From UBA2197 sp034370465 (lineage in GTDB: Bacteria > Desulfobacterota > Desulfuromonadia > Desulfuromonadales > UBA2197), in the NCBI GenBank assembly GCA_034370465.1, contig JAXMLA010000329.1, positions 1 through 23,025 of the forward strand: a stretch of 23,025 bases of DNA, in the 5' to 3' direction. Numbering within the stretch: position 1 is the stretch's first letter; each line of letters begins with the position of its first letter. This document shows positions 13,888-21,994 of the stretch, in pieces. The notes under the pieces were generated by a model. It worked only from the letters and a program-made list of their open reading frames with translations. It was not told the DNA's origin and ran no database searches. Position numbers and translations under genes: made by a program.

Positions 13888-15129
13888 TTAAAAGAGATAA
13901 CTGCCGAAAATATCGTTGAAATCCTGGCGGCGGCGAATCGCCATATACCCCTTGGGGCCGCGCACCACGATCGGCGGCGCCAGGTTGATAAAGGGCGGCG
14001 TCATCACCACGGTGTAGGCGCCGACATTCTCGATGCGGATGAAATCCTCCCGTTCGATCTCGACACTTTCGATCTCCTGCAGCAGGCGGTCTTTCTCCAT
14101 GCAGGTGGCGCCGACGATGTGATAAAAGACCTTGGGACCGGCGCCGCTCTCTTTTTTGATGACCGAATAAGGATGATTGCGCTGGTGCAGCGTCGGTTTG
14201 ACGTTGAAGATGCTGCCGTCGACCACCGCCAGTCGCTGGTTGTCGATCCTTTTCACTTCGAAGACCTGGGTGATAAAACTCAAGGTATCCGCGGCAACCG
14301 CCATCCCCGGTTCGATGACCAGGCGCGGTTGTTGTTCCTTGATCCAGGGGTATTGAGCCAGAACGTCGCAGATCGCTTCGGCATAGTCGTCAAAGGTCGG
14401 AGTATCGGTCAGTCCCATACTCGGTGCCGGCCGCCCGTAAAATCCGCCGCCGACATTGAGAAATTCAATCGATTCCCGGAAGTAGCGCTCGCCAACCTCC
14501 GCCAGTTTGGTGGCAATCGTCCGGTAACCCCACAAGCTCCGGTTCGATGACGAGGTATGGCCGTGCAGGGATGACACTTGAACATTCGGGAAATCCCGCA
14601 GCAGCCGGACCGCCGCCCGGAGAGCGTTATCGGAAAAGCCGAAGCGGCCGGAAGGGAGGTCGTTCTGCAGATGCGATTTCCCCTGGCTGTCGACCAGCGA
14701 AATGTTGATGCGCAGACCGATGCGGAAGATCTTTTCCGGCTGCTGTCTGGCCAGGTTCATGACAAATTCGAGCTCGCGGATGGTGTCGATGTTGACGGTG
14801 ACTCCGGAGGTCAGGGCAAAGGTGATGTCTTCAGCCCCTTTGATCGGTCCGTTATAAATGATCTCCTCTGGCGGGCAGCCGATTTTAAGCGCCAGGTCGA
14901 GTTCCAGGCGCGACACCACTTCGGCATAGCCGCCGAGATTCTGGACCAGCTGGCATAGGTAGGGGATGTAGTTTGTTTTATAGGAATAGCCGATGGTGAC
15001 GAAGGGATAGCGCTGGGTAAAGGCGGTCCGAATCTCCTTGAAGTTGCGGATGAAAGCCTCGCGGTCGAAGATGTAATAAGGAGAGCCGTGTTGCTGTGCC
15101 AGCTCCGCCAATTCTTTATAGGTTTCCAT
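13888..15129 (-). CDS. Fold-type III PLP-dependent amino acid decarboxylase (LysA/ODC superfamily)
   Basis: A 413-residue enzyme related to diaminopimelate and ornithine decarboxylases. Seen: the Schiff-base lysine K51 in IGYSYKTNYIP, H189 and H191 (SLHGHTSSS), the glycine-rich phosphate loop FLNVGGGF (223-230), the IEPGMAV motif (272-278, E273 contacts the pyridine nitrogen), and the second-subunit active-site motif GATCMEKDRL (340-349, C343). Y372 in VGAYT is the usual cofactor tyrosine. It does not carry the full LysA context, so lysine synthesis is unlikely. Relatives occur in polysaccharide and secondary-metabolite loci, including BtrK, which decarboxylates a glutamyl-carrier protein in butirosin synthesis, so a free or a carrier-bound amino acid could be the substrate. 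The ATG at 15129 with AAGGA 8 bases before it is chosen; the frame is open further upstream but overlaps the previous gene. Confidence 0.9.
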   Translation of the reverse strand: METYKELAELAQQHGSPYYIFDREAFIRNFKEIRTAFTQRYPFVTIGYSYKTNYIPYLCQLVQNLGGYAEVVSRLELDLALKIGCPPEEIIYNGPIKGAEDITFALTSGVTVNIDTIRELEFVMNLARQQPEKIFRIGLRINISLVDSQGKSHLQNDLPSGRFGFSDNALRAAVRLLRDFPNVQVSSLHGHTSSSNRSLWGYRTIATKLAEVGERYFRESIEFLNVGGGFYGRPAPSMGLTDTPTFDDYAEAICDVLAQYPWIKEQQPRLVIEPGMAVAADTLSFITQVFEVKRIDNQRLAVVDGSIFNVKPTLHQRNHPYSVIKKESGAGPKVFYHIVGATCMEKDRLLQEIESVEIEREDFIRIENVGAYTVVMTPPFINLAPPIVVRGPKGYMAIRRRQDFNDIFGSYLF

Positions 15130-15145
15130 AAGAAATTCCTTTGTT

Positions 15146-15817
15146 TTACCGCGAACAATCGAGGTGGAGATCAGCCAGCCGGTTGCGTCGTTCCTGATCC
15201 ATGTCCGGTTCAACAACATCCGAGTTGGGGGCAACGCCTTCCTTGCGGAGCACTTGCCAGAAGGTCTTCACCAGGATGACAAGATCAAGACGAAGAGAGT
15301 GGTTCTCCGCGTACCAGGCATCGAGGGCGAGACGCTCATCCCAGGGGAGATGATTGCGGCCATGAATCTGTGCCCAGCCGGTGATCCCCGGCCGGACCGT
15401 GTGGCGTTTCTGTTCCTGTTCGGTGTAGTAAGGCAAATACTTCATGTACAAGGGGCGGGGACCGACGATACTCATCTCCCCCTTCAAAACGTTGAACAAC
15501 TGGGGGAGTTCATCAAGGCTGGTGCTGCGCAGGAAACGGCCGAGCCTGGTCATCCTCTGACCGTCGGGAAGAAGATTTCCGGCAGTGTCCCGTTCATTGG
15601 TCATGGTGCGGAACTTGTAGAGGTTAAATGGTCTGCCCCCCAGGCCGGGGCGGGTCTGCAGGAAAAAGACCGGAGCACCCATTTTGAAGCGCACCAAGGT
15701 GGCGACCAGCAGCAGAACGGGGAGAAAAACTGCCAGGAGAAGTGCCCCCAGCACGATATCAATGATCCGTTTGCATCGGTATTCGCATAATTCAACGGCC
15801 GGTGAGCGCTTCTTCAT
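15146..15817 (-). CDS. Initiating polyprenyl-phosphate sugar-1-phosphate transferase (PglC/WbaP catalytic type)
   Basis: Transfers a sugar-1-phosphate from a nucleotide sugar to undecaprenyl phosphate at the inner face of the membrane, the first membrane step of repeat-unit synthesis. At 223 residues it is the short, monotopic PglC-like form with one re-entrant hydrophobic segment (about 20-43) preceded by CKRIID. Seen: FNLYKFRTM (64-72), the catalytic Asp-Glu dyad D102-E103 in STSLDELPQLFNVLKGE, MSIVGPRPL (115-123), VRPGITGWAQIHGRN (141-155) and the C-terminal helix SLRLDLVILVKTFWQVL (174-190). The ATG at 15817 is chosen because GAGG lies 6 bases upstream; it overlaps the preceding glycosyltransferase gene by 26 bases. 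The pairing of a PglC-like enzyme with a GT4 mirrors pglC/pglA, so the neighbour may add the second sugar. Confidence 0.95.
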   Translation of the reverse strand: MKKRSPAVELCEYRCKRIIDIVLGALLLAVFLPVLLLVATLVRFKMGAPVFFLQTRPGLGGRPFNLYKFRTMTNERDTAGNLLPDGQRMTRLGRFLRSTSLDELPQLFNVLKGEMSIVGPRPLYMKYLPYYTEQEQKRHTVRPGITGWAQIHGRNHLPWDERLALDAWYAENHSLRLDLVILVKTFWQVLRKEGVAPNSDVVEPDMDQERRNRLADLHLDCSR

Positions 15818-16937
15818 AGAGATCCTCATGCAGTTTCAAAATAATTCCGACGTCAAAATCCTTCATTCGTCTTCGCCCTCGTGCCCCCATCTCTCGGGCT
15901 TCCGCGGGGCCGGCCAGAATTCGGTTCATTCCCTGAGTGATGGCGTCGACATTGCCGACCTCGGTCAAAATTCCGCAGCCGTCGCTGAGCAGGTCCCGGG
16001 TGCCGCGAATGTTGGAGCCGATGCACGGAACTTCGAGGCAGAGCGACTCCATGATACTGCGCGGCAGACCTTCCTGCTCGGAGGGGAGCAACATGGCAAC
16101 AGCGGCGCGGTTCAAGGTCGGCACATCTTCACGAAAGCCGAGAAAGTGCACCCGTTCCTGAAGGTTGAGTCGCTGGGCCAGTTCCTTCATCTCTAACAGG
16201 CACGTCCCGCCGCCGGCCATGGCCAGATGGGCGTCCTGGCGTTCAAGTCGGGCCATGGCGTGGAGAACGTCCTGGTGCCGTTTTCTGCGATCAAAGGCAG
16301 CCACCATCAGAAAGAGCGGTGTGCCGGCCGCGAGGGAGAGTTCCTGTCGCACTCCTTCGACAGCGTCCAACGTAATGTTTTCTTTGCGATAGAGATTGGT
16401 ATCGACGCCGATGCCGGGCATATAGCGGATGTGCAAGGGATCGACAATCCTGTAGCGCTCGGCTTCGATCTTGTCCTCGTGGTTAATGACCACGAGGAAA
16501 TCGGTCCAGCGGCCTGCCAGTCTTTCCAGTTCAAGAAAAACTCTGTTTTTCAAAATGTTGCCGGCCGGATGGAAGTGGAAACCGTGGGCGGTGTAGATGA
16601 CTTTTGGCCTTTTTTTTGTTTTCAGATCGCGGATGGACAGTCGGGTCAGGAAAGCGGCAATCGGCGTATGCACATGCACAAGGTCATATTCACCTGCTTC
16701 CACGATCGATCTGATCTTAGTGACTGTTTGGGTGAAGCGGGATAATGACTGTAGCGGATTACGTGACCAGTCCATTTCGAAAGTATTGTCCAGATACTCT
16801 TTGTAGACAGGGCGGGACGAGATGCCGGCCGCCATGCCATCCACCTGCCAGCCTTTGTTGCGAAAATGACGAGCGAATGGCAAGAGAAAGATGCGGATAA
16901 AATCGGCAGGGGTGGATACAAAGAGTACTTTTTTCAT
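15792..16937 (-). CDS. GT4-family glycosyltransferase (CapM/PglA-like)
   Basis: A retaining GT-B glycosyltransferase of 381 residues, working at the cytoplasmic face of the membrane. Seen: LVHVHTPIAAFLTRL (86-100), YTAHGFHFHPAG (115-126), the N-to-C-domain switch region MVAAFDRRKRHQDVL (211-225), LGFREDVP (266-273) and the donor-phosphate EX7E motif E289-E297 in EGLPRSIMES. The HTPIAAF and TAHGFHFH signatures are those of enzymes adding the second sugar onto an undecaprenyl-linked first sugar, which fits the overlapping sugar-phosphate transferase gene. The ATG at 16937 has AGGAG 7 bases upstream. It follows the 273-bp gap with a possible promoter and so may be the first gene of a separate transcript. 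Confidence 0.93.
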   Translation of the reverse strand: MKKVLFVSTPADFIRIFLLPFARHFRNKGWQVDGMAAGISSRPVYKEYLDNTFEMDWSRNPLQSLSRFTQTVTKIRSIVEAGEYDLVHVHTPIAAFLTRLSIRDLKTKKRPKVIYTAHGFHFHPAGNILKNRVFLELERLAGRWTDFLVVINHEDKIEAERYRIVDPLHIRYMPGIGVDTNLYRKENITLDAVEGVRQELSLAAGTPLFLMVAAFDRRKRHQDVLHAMARLERQDAHLAMAGGGTCLLEMKELAQRLNLQERVHFLGFREDVPTLNRAAVAMLLPSEQEGLPRSIMESLCLEVPCIGSNIRGTRDLLSDGCGILTEVGNVDAITQGMNRILAGPAEAREMGARGRRRMKDFDVGIILKLHEDLYEEALTGR

Positions 16938-17210
16938 TAATGCTCTCCTATAACTGTTAGAAAAAGCATAGATGAATTGTTGAGGGGGGCTATTATCCCT
17001 AGGTTGTATTTTGAGAGAAAAGAGGAGGGGTTATAATTCAATCAAAAGTTTATTGTCCAATGACTTGAAAATAAAATATGTAGTTTTTACAAGGAAATTC
17101 CCGGTCAAAAGGGGAAAGAGGCGGAAGGTAGAGTTCCTGGAGGATTTTCAGCCAAGGCGGGAGTTACAACCACTGTTTATACTGGCGGAGCAAAAAGGTG
17201 GTGAGAAGTG
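16938..17210 (-). other. AT-rich intergenic region upstream of a GT4 gene
   Basis: This 273-base region is the largest non-coding stretch in the window. The half nearest the downstream gene (16938-17100) is AT-rich and holds a possible promoter; the other half (17100-17210) has no feature I recognise. I found no JUMPstart/ops element (GGCGGTAG), tRNA or clear hairpin-plus-T-tract terminator in it. Confidence 0.5.
17030..17059 (-). promoter_or_regulatory. Possible sigma70-type promoter
   Basis: On the minus strand a TGGACA box (17054-17059) stands 18 bases from TATAAC (17030-17035) in AT-rich DNA upstream of the GT4 gene starting at 16937. This would give a leader of about 85 bases. Both boxes differ from consensus at one position, and a chance match in AT-rich DNA cannot be ruled out. 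Confidence 0.3.
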
Positions 17211-18350
17211 TCAGGCTAAAACATCTTTATAGAGGTCTTGATACTTGTTTACGACCCGGTCAAGGGAAAATTCCTGCTGCACTCGCTGCCGTGCCAGCCA
17301 TCCTAGCTCTTGACGCCTCACCTCACCGAGTTCGATCAAGGCTTTCAATTCGGTCGCGAGGGCTTGCGGGTCTCGGGGCGGGACAACTTTTCCGGTTGCG
17401 CCGACGATCAAAGCCGAGTCGCCGACATCGGTGACAACGCAGGGAACGGCACAAGCCATAGCTTCGCCGATAGCGTTCGAGAATGCTTCTCCGTATGCCG
17501 ATGCCGAAACCGCGATGTCGAAGGCCGACGTGATCGCAGGCATGTCGTCGCGTCTGCCGAGCAGACGAAAAGCTTCATGCAGGTGGTGATCGTCGATGCA
17601 GCGGCACAAGTCCGGGTTGTCCCAACTTGTTTCATCTCCGCACAGAATAAAGACCGCCTGCGGGCAGGCCACCCGCACCTGTGCTGCGGCCTGGATGAAG
17701 CCTTTATGGTCCTTTTGCGGATCGAAGCGCGCCGCATAGCCAACAATGATCGACGTTTCAGGAATGTTGTGTTCCTGGCAAAATCTGTGCCGTAATTCCG
17801 GGTCAGGACGGAATGCCGACAGGTCGAAACCGTTGGGGATAAAGACCATTTTGGAGCGGTCATACCCGAGTTGCACATGAATATCCTCGGCCACCTTTGA
17901 GCAGCAGACGATTTTTCGGGGGAGATAAGGGGAGAGACGGGCGCAGAGGCGGGCCACCATGATCGACGATTTCTTGCTGGTCTGCGGGTCGAGATTGCTG
18001 TTGCGCAGGTTCCAGATCAGGGGGACGCGTCCGGCGCATAAGGCACCGAGGCCGCCCAGAAAATCGGCATGATACATCCAGGTCTGAACCAGATCCGCTT
18101 TCTTGGTGCGCATGACACGGACCAGTCGCGCCATCTCACCAAGATTCACTCCGCCCCGTTCCATGCCGAGGAAATCGACGGGGATACCAATCTCTGCATA
18201 CTTTTGCGCCAAGGCATCGATCCGCGTGAGGGAGAGGACCTCAGCGGAAAAAAGCTGGCGATCGATTCGGGAAAGTAGTTTCCAGAGCATCATTTCCGCC
18301 CCGCCGGCTCCGAGTCCCGTGATTACGAAAAGAATTTTGTGTGGGACCAT
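17211..18350 (-). CDS. GT4-family glycosyltransferase
   Basis: A GT-B retaining glycosyltransferase of 379 residues that should add one sugar to the lipid-linked repeat unit. Seen: the N-terminal glycine-rich loop VITGLGAGGAEMMLWKL (9-25), VQTWMYHADFLGGL (88-101), IPNGFDLSAFRPDP (171-184), the inter-domain GYAARFDPQKDH (204-215), and the EX7E motif E288-E296 in EAFSNAIGEAMACAVPCV. The ATG at 18350 follows AGGTG by 7 bases. It is the last of three consecutive GT4 genes, 24 bases after its neighbour, and ends before the 273-bp gap, so a transcript may end here although no intrinsic terminator is visible. Donor and acceptor cannot be told. Confidence 0.93.
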   Translation of the reverse strand: MVPHKILFVITGLGAGGAEMMLWKLLSRIDRQLFSAEVLSLTRIDALAQKYAEIGIPVDFLGMERGGVNLGEMARLVRVMRTKKADLVQTWMYHADFLGGLGALCAGRVPLIWNLRNSNLDPQTSKKSSIMVARLCARLSPYLPRKIVCCSKVAEDIHVQLGYDRSKMVFIPNGFDLSAFRPDPELRHRFCQEHNIPETSIIVGYAARFDPQKDHKGFIQAAAQVRVACPQAVFILCGDETSWDNPDLCRCIDDHHLHEAFRLLGRRDDMPAITSAFDIAVSASAYGEAFSNAIGEAMACAVPCVVTDVGDSALIVGATGKVVPPRDPQALATELKALIELGEVRRQELGWLARQRVQQEFSLDRVVNKYQDLYKDVLA

Positions 18351-18374
18351 GGCGACGCACCTTTCTTCTGGTTC

Positions 18375-19505
18375 TTATCCACACGTCGGAGGAGCAGGTG
18401 CAGTCAGGAGTCGTTTCAAATAGTTGTCAACGGAATGGCTGGATTGAAATTGTTCCCAGGAATTTTGCGGGGGGAGGGATTTGGCTTTGCCCAGTTCGTC
18501 GATGATCGCTTTAGCCAGAGCGGAAACATTCTGCACCGGAACAAGACGGCCGAAACGACCACATTCCAGGATCTCATCCGGCCCGCTCTTGCAGTTGGTG
18601 GAGACGACCGGGGTTCCGGCTGCCAAGGCCTCGATCAAGACCGTCGGTAGCCCTTCCCAGCGAGAAGAGAGGACAAATAGCCGGGCATTGGCCAGATACT
18701 GGTACGGATTATCCACAAAGCCGGGGAGAGCGACATCTTTTTGTAGCCCGTGCTGCCGGACGAGGGCCTCCAGAGAGGAGCGCAGTTCGCCTTCCCCGAG
18801 GATCAGCAGTCGGCACGACACTCCGGCGGCTCTGACGCGGGCAAAGGCCTCAATCAGGGTGGCAAAGTCTTTTTGCTCAGTGAGACGGCCAACGCCGACC
18901 AGGACGGGCGGTTGGCCGGCGGCAAACCAGGGGTGATCGAGGAATTGGCGGGATTGGGCCAACATCCGGGGAGAAATGACCGGATTGAAGATCACCTCGA
19001 TCTTTGTTGCCGGGGTCTTGTAGAGTTCGGCATAATCGGCCGCCACTCCGGCGGACACCGCAATAATGATATCGGCGCGGGCATGGGTGTAACGCACCAC
19101 TCTTTGTCCCAGAAATTTGCGGTAGGTCGGGCTCTGTTTCGTCTTTTCCGAGGGAGTGTTGTGGAGCGTGATCGCCACCTGGGTCGCAGCCTTGGCCAGA
19201 TTGCGGGCGATGACGGCGGCACAGTTGGTATGGTCGAGGGCCGAGAGGAGTACGGCCGGTTTTTCGCTTCGCAGATAGCGGACCAGGGGCAAGACGCTGG
19301 CGCGGACTCGTCCGGCAGTGAGATCGATGATGCGAATTTCATCCGGCACTTCTTTCAGGTAGGGCCCCTCAGCGGTGGCAAGGAGCAGGTCGACCGGTAC
19401 TCCGCGTCGGACAAAACCGCAAGCGAGGTTGAGCATGACCCGTTCCGCCCCTCCGCCGATCAGGGACGGGAGAAAGACGGAAATTTTGCGCTGGTCATTT
19501 GTCAT
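18375..19505 (-). CDS. GT4-family glycosyltransferase (GalNAc-transferase-like motif)
   Basis: A 376-residue GT-B enzyme of repeat-unit assembly. Seen: FLPSLIGGGAERVMLNLA (11-28), ITLHNTPSE (112-120), VIFNPV (171-176), GVGRLTEQKDFATLIEAF (204-221), LPGFVDNPYQYLANA (260-274), the EX7E pair E284-E292 in WEGLPTVLIEAL, and STNCKSGPDEIL (302-313). The C-terminal SGPDEIL stretch is common in GT4 enzymes annotated as N-acetylgalactosamine or related transferases, which is only a hint of donor. The ATG at 19505 has GGAG 7 bases upstream. It lies 26 bases after the preceding GT gene and 24 before the next. Confidence 0.93.
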   Translation of the reverse strand: MTNDQRKISVFLPSLIGGGAERVMLNLACGFVRRGVPVDLLLATAEGPYLKEVPDEIRIIDLTAGRVRASVLPLVRYLRSEKPAVLLSALDHTNCAAVIARNLAKAATQVAITLHNTPSEKTKQSPTYRKFLGQRVVRYTHARADIIIAVSAGVAADYAELYKTPATKIEVIFNPVISPRMLAQSRQFLDHPWFAAGQPPVLVGVGRLTEQKDFATLIEAFARVRAAGVSCRLLILGEGELRSSLEALVRQHGLQKDVALPGFVDNPYQYLANARLFVLSSRWEGLPTVLIEALAAGTPVVSTNCKSGPDEILECGRFGRLVPVQNVSALAKAIIDELGKAKSLPPQNSWEQFQSSHSVDNYLKRLLTAPAPPTCG

Positions 19506-19531
19506 AAAAGTTCTCCGTGAATCTGTTTCAA

Positions 19532-20695
19532 CTAATTGTGCAAATACGCCAGGGTCGTCGCCAGTTGCGGAGAGCGGTGAATTTCCTGCGCCGCCAAAGA
19601 GAGGTAGGCTTGCTGCAGCTTTTGCACGGCGACATCCATCGAGAAGTGTTCTGTGACGATCTGGCGGGAGTGATTCCCCATGGCCAGGGCTTTGATCGGA
19701 TCAGCGAGAATTCGCTCGACCTGTCTGGCGATGGACAGATGGTCGCCGACATCGACGGTAAATCCGTTTTTCCCCTCATGGATGATCTCTTCCAGATTGG
19801 TACAGCGGGTCGATACCACCGGTAGCGCGGCGCGCATCGCTTCGAGCAGGACATTCGGGCAGCTTTCGGAATTGCTGGTCAGGACAAAAATATCCATACT
19901 CTTCAAGGCCACAGAGATGTCCTCACGAAAACCGAGGAGGTGTGCGTGATTTTCCAGGCGGTATTCGACGATGCGTTGCGCCAGGGTCTCTTGTAACGGT
20001 CCCTTGCCGATAATCCAGAAATCCGCATCGACCCCGGATTGTACGAGGTCGCGCGCCATCTGCAGGAAGAGCAATTGGTTTTTGACTGGCTGCAAGCGGC
20101 CGACGGTGCCGATGACCGGGCGATTGTTCCGCAACTGTTGATAGTCATTTGTCGACATGTTCAGGAGTACCGGGTCCGGTTCGATCTCGATGCCGTTCGG
20201 CACGATTCTGAACGGATTTTTGCCGAGAAAGGTAATGCTCTTTTCGGCATGAGTCTGCAGCGTTTCAGAGTTGACGATCCAGCCGGAACACCGCGCCGAG
20301 ACGAGGGAATAGATTTTTGGCCAGTAGGAATCAAGCTCGATCTTCCCTTGCAGTCCCCCGATAATCACCGGAACCCGGTTGATTGCCGCCGGGAGCCAGC
20401 CGTAAAAATTTGTCGAGTGCTGAAGGCAATGAACAATATCGAAGCGTCCTTTGCGCATGAAACGGATCGCGTCAGTCAGGTAGCTCCACTTGTTCCAGAC
20501 CGGGTTTCCGAGAAAGCGGACCGGTATGCCGGATTTTTCCAGAATTTCTTTGGGAAACCCGGTGCGCGCATCGTAATAGGCCACCTGGATATCGAAAATG
20601 TTTTTGTCCAGACGGGAGAGGAGTTGCGAGAACTGCACCTCGGCGCCTCCTACATCGAGAGAGGCAAAGACAACCAGGAGTCTGAGTTTCTTCAT
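19532..20695 (-). CDS. GT4-family glycosyltransferase
   Basis: A 387-residue GT-B retaining glycosyltransferase. Seen: VFASLDVGGAEVQFSQLL (9-26), VHCLQHSTNFYGWLPA (88-103), the region IVPNGIEIEPDP (164-175), GTVGRLQPVKNQLLFLQMA (196-214), LLGFREDISVAL (253-264) and the EX7E pair E277-E285 in SESCPNVLLEAM, followed by PVVSTRCTNLEEII. The ATG at 20695 is preferred because AAGGAG lies 6 bases upstream; a GTG two codons earlier is too close to that site. It follows the Wzy-like gene by 10 bases, and its Shine-Dalgarno abuts that gene's TAA stop. Substrates are unknown. Confidence 0.93.
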   Translation of the reverse strand: MKKLRLLVVFASLDVGGAEVQFSQLLSRLDKNIFDIQVAYYDARTGFPKEILEKSGIPVRFLGNPVWNKWSYLTDAIRFMRKGRFDIVHCLQHSTNFYGWLPAAINRVPVIIGGLQGKIELDSYWPKIYSLVSARCSGWIVNSETLQTHAEKSITFLGKNPFRIVPNGIEIEPDPVLLNMSTNDYQQLRNNRPVIGTVGRLQPVKNQLLFLQMARDLVQSGVDADFWIIGKGPLQETLAQRIVEYRLENHAHLLGFREDISVALKSMDIFVLTSNSESCPNVLLEAMRAALPVVSTRCTNLEEIIHEGKNGFTVDVGDHLSIARQVERILADPIKALAMGNHSRQIVTEHFSMDVAVQKLQQAYLSLAAQEIHRSPQLATTLAYLHN

Positions 20696-20705
20696 TCGCA
20701 CCTCC

Positions 20706-21974
20706 TTATGGCGCTAGCTGGCTGCGCCCATCCTTTGTGTCCCTGTTTCCGAGTGTGATGAATCTCCCTTCGAGAATCGCGACACAGAGAATGAATGCGT
20801 AGTTTCCGGGAGCGAAGACCGTCGTAAACTGGGCGGCCAGAAACATCAGGAAGATCGTCAGGGTTTCGATCCGGATTGGCCAGGAGCCGTGACCATGCCC
20901 GAGGACAAACCGGCTGGTCTGCCAGCCAAGGTAAGCAACCCACAGGGCATAGATCCAGGCACAGACGCCGCCAAAGGCAAGATGCAGCCAAAGGAAGGTC
21001 GAGTGTGGCAGGGAGCCGTCGAAAGAATAGGCATTGATGCTGCTGTGTCCGGCGAGGAGACTGTTTTTCATGTCCCTGAGCGCGGTCATCCAATAGTTCG
21101 TCCTGCCGCTGTCCTGGGTGAAACGGTAAGCATAACCGTTGATGACCTCCGTTAGGCTATCCATGTTGTAGAAGGTAAAGACGGCGATTGCCGCAGTGAT
21201 GATGATCAGTTCGAAAGAGCGGTTGCGTTTGAGGAGAAGAGCGATGAAGTAGAGGACGAAGCCGACAACAAGGAACACAATCCCCTGTCTCGACAAGGTC
21301 AGGAGGGTTACCCCCGCGAGGCCGAGGGCCGCAGCATAAAGTACAAGTTTGGTTACCAATGGCCGGCTGATGCCCCGGAAGAGGAGGATCACGGCCGTGA
21401 CGCAGGCGATCTGCGCAAGGTCGTTGGAGTTGGCAAACATTGCTCCGGCTCCGTCCTTATTTAGATAGAGTCGCATGATTCCGAGTTTTTCCGCTGCAAA
21501 GACGGCATTGAAGGTCAGGGCGCCGGCGACACAGGCGCCGATGAAGAGGAGTCCACGGCTGATTGCCCGCTCATCACGAAAGATAAAGCATGCCATCAGC
21601 AAGGCACTCAACCAGAAGATCATGTCCCGGTTTAGTGTGCTCAGCCAGACCAGATCGGTGATCACGGCAAAGATGTTGATGAAAAGGGCAAAGTAAATGC
21701 TTGTCGGGATTCCCTCATGCCGGGCACGGATGATCAGCAGGCAGATGGTAGCGGACGCGAGAATCATCGCGCCCGACAAACCGGTGAAACGCAAGAGTCC
21801 CAACTGGGGGGCGAAGACCCGGCTGCCAATCGACAGGTAGAATAAGCATTCGACGATGATGCGACCCCAGTCCACGGTCTGATACCACGTCGCGGCAACC
21901 GGAGTGGTGTCGCGGTGGATAGCGGTATAAGGTGCGGAGTTTGATGCCGGGTAGTTCAGTATCTCCATAGTCAC
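20706..21974 (-). CDS. O-antigen ligase/polymerase-like (Wzy/WaaL) integral membrane protein
   Basis: A 422-residue protein with about ten to eleven hydrophobic segments from residue 35 on. It should polymerise repeat units (Wzy) or ligate the glycan to an acceptor (WaaL) at the outer face of the inner membrane. Seen: NKDGAGAMFANSNDLAQ (172-188), the TLSRQG motif (226-231), a large periplasmic loop with GRTNYWMTALRDMKNSLLAG (290-309) and the loop histidine H324 in LPHSTFLWLHLAFGG, which is typical of the Wzy_C/O-antigen-ligase family. The GTG at 21974 is favoured by GAGG 6 bases upstream; the ATG two codons on is the alternative. With the flippase just upstream it points to Wzx/Wzy-dependent assembly, and Wzy is therefore the better guess. 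Confidence 0.88.
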   Translation of the reverse strand: MTMEILNYPASNSAPYTAIHRDTTPVAATWYQTVDWGRIIVECLFYLSIGSRVFAPQLGLLRFTGLSGAMILASATICLLIIRARHEGIPTSIYFALFINIFAVITDLVWLSTLNRDMIFWLSALLMACFIFRDERAISRGLLFIGACVAGALTFNAVFAAEKLGIMRLYLNKDGAGAMFANSNDLAQIACVTAVILLFRGISRPLVTKLVLYAAALGLAGVTLLTLSRQGIVFLVVGFVLYFIALLLKRNRSFELIIITAAIAVFTFYNMDSLTEVINGYAYRFTQDSGRTNYWMTALRDMKNSLLAGHSSINAYSFDGSLPHSTFLWLHLAFGGVCAWIYALWVAYLGWQTSRFVLGHGHGSWPIRIETLTIFLMFLAAQFTTVFAPGNYAFILCVAILEGRFITLGNRDTKDGRSQLAP

Positions 21975-21994
21975 GGCTCGCCTCGGTTTGCGGA

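Noticed and set aside
16938..17210. JUMPstart/ops element as often seen before polysaccharide operons
   Set aside because: GGCGGTAG was not found in either orientation in this gap.
17011..17232. Plus-strand 73-codon frame in the 273-bp gap
   Set aside because: Lysine/arginine-rich translation, no family match, and it runs into the end of a well-supported minus-strand glycosyltransferase gene.
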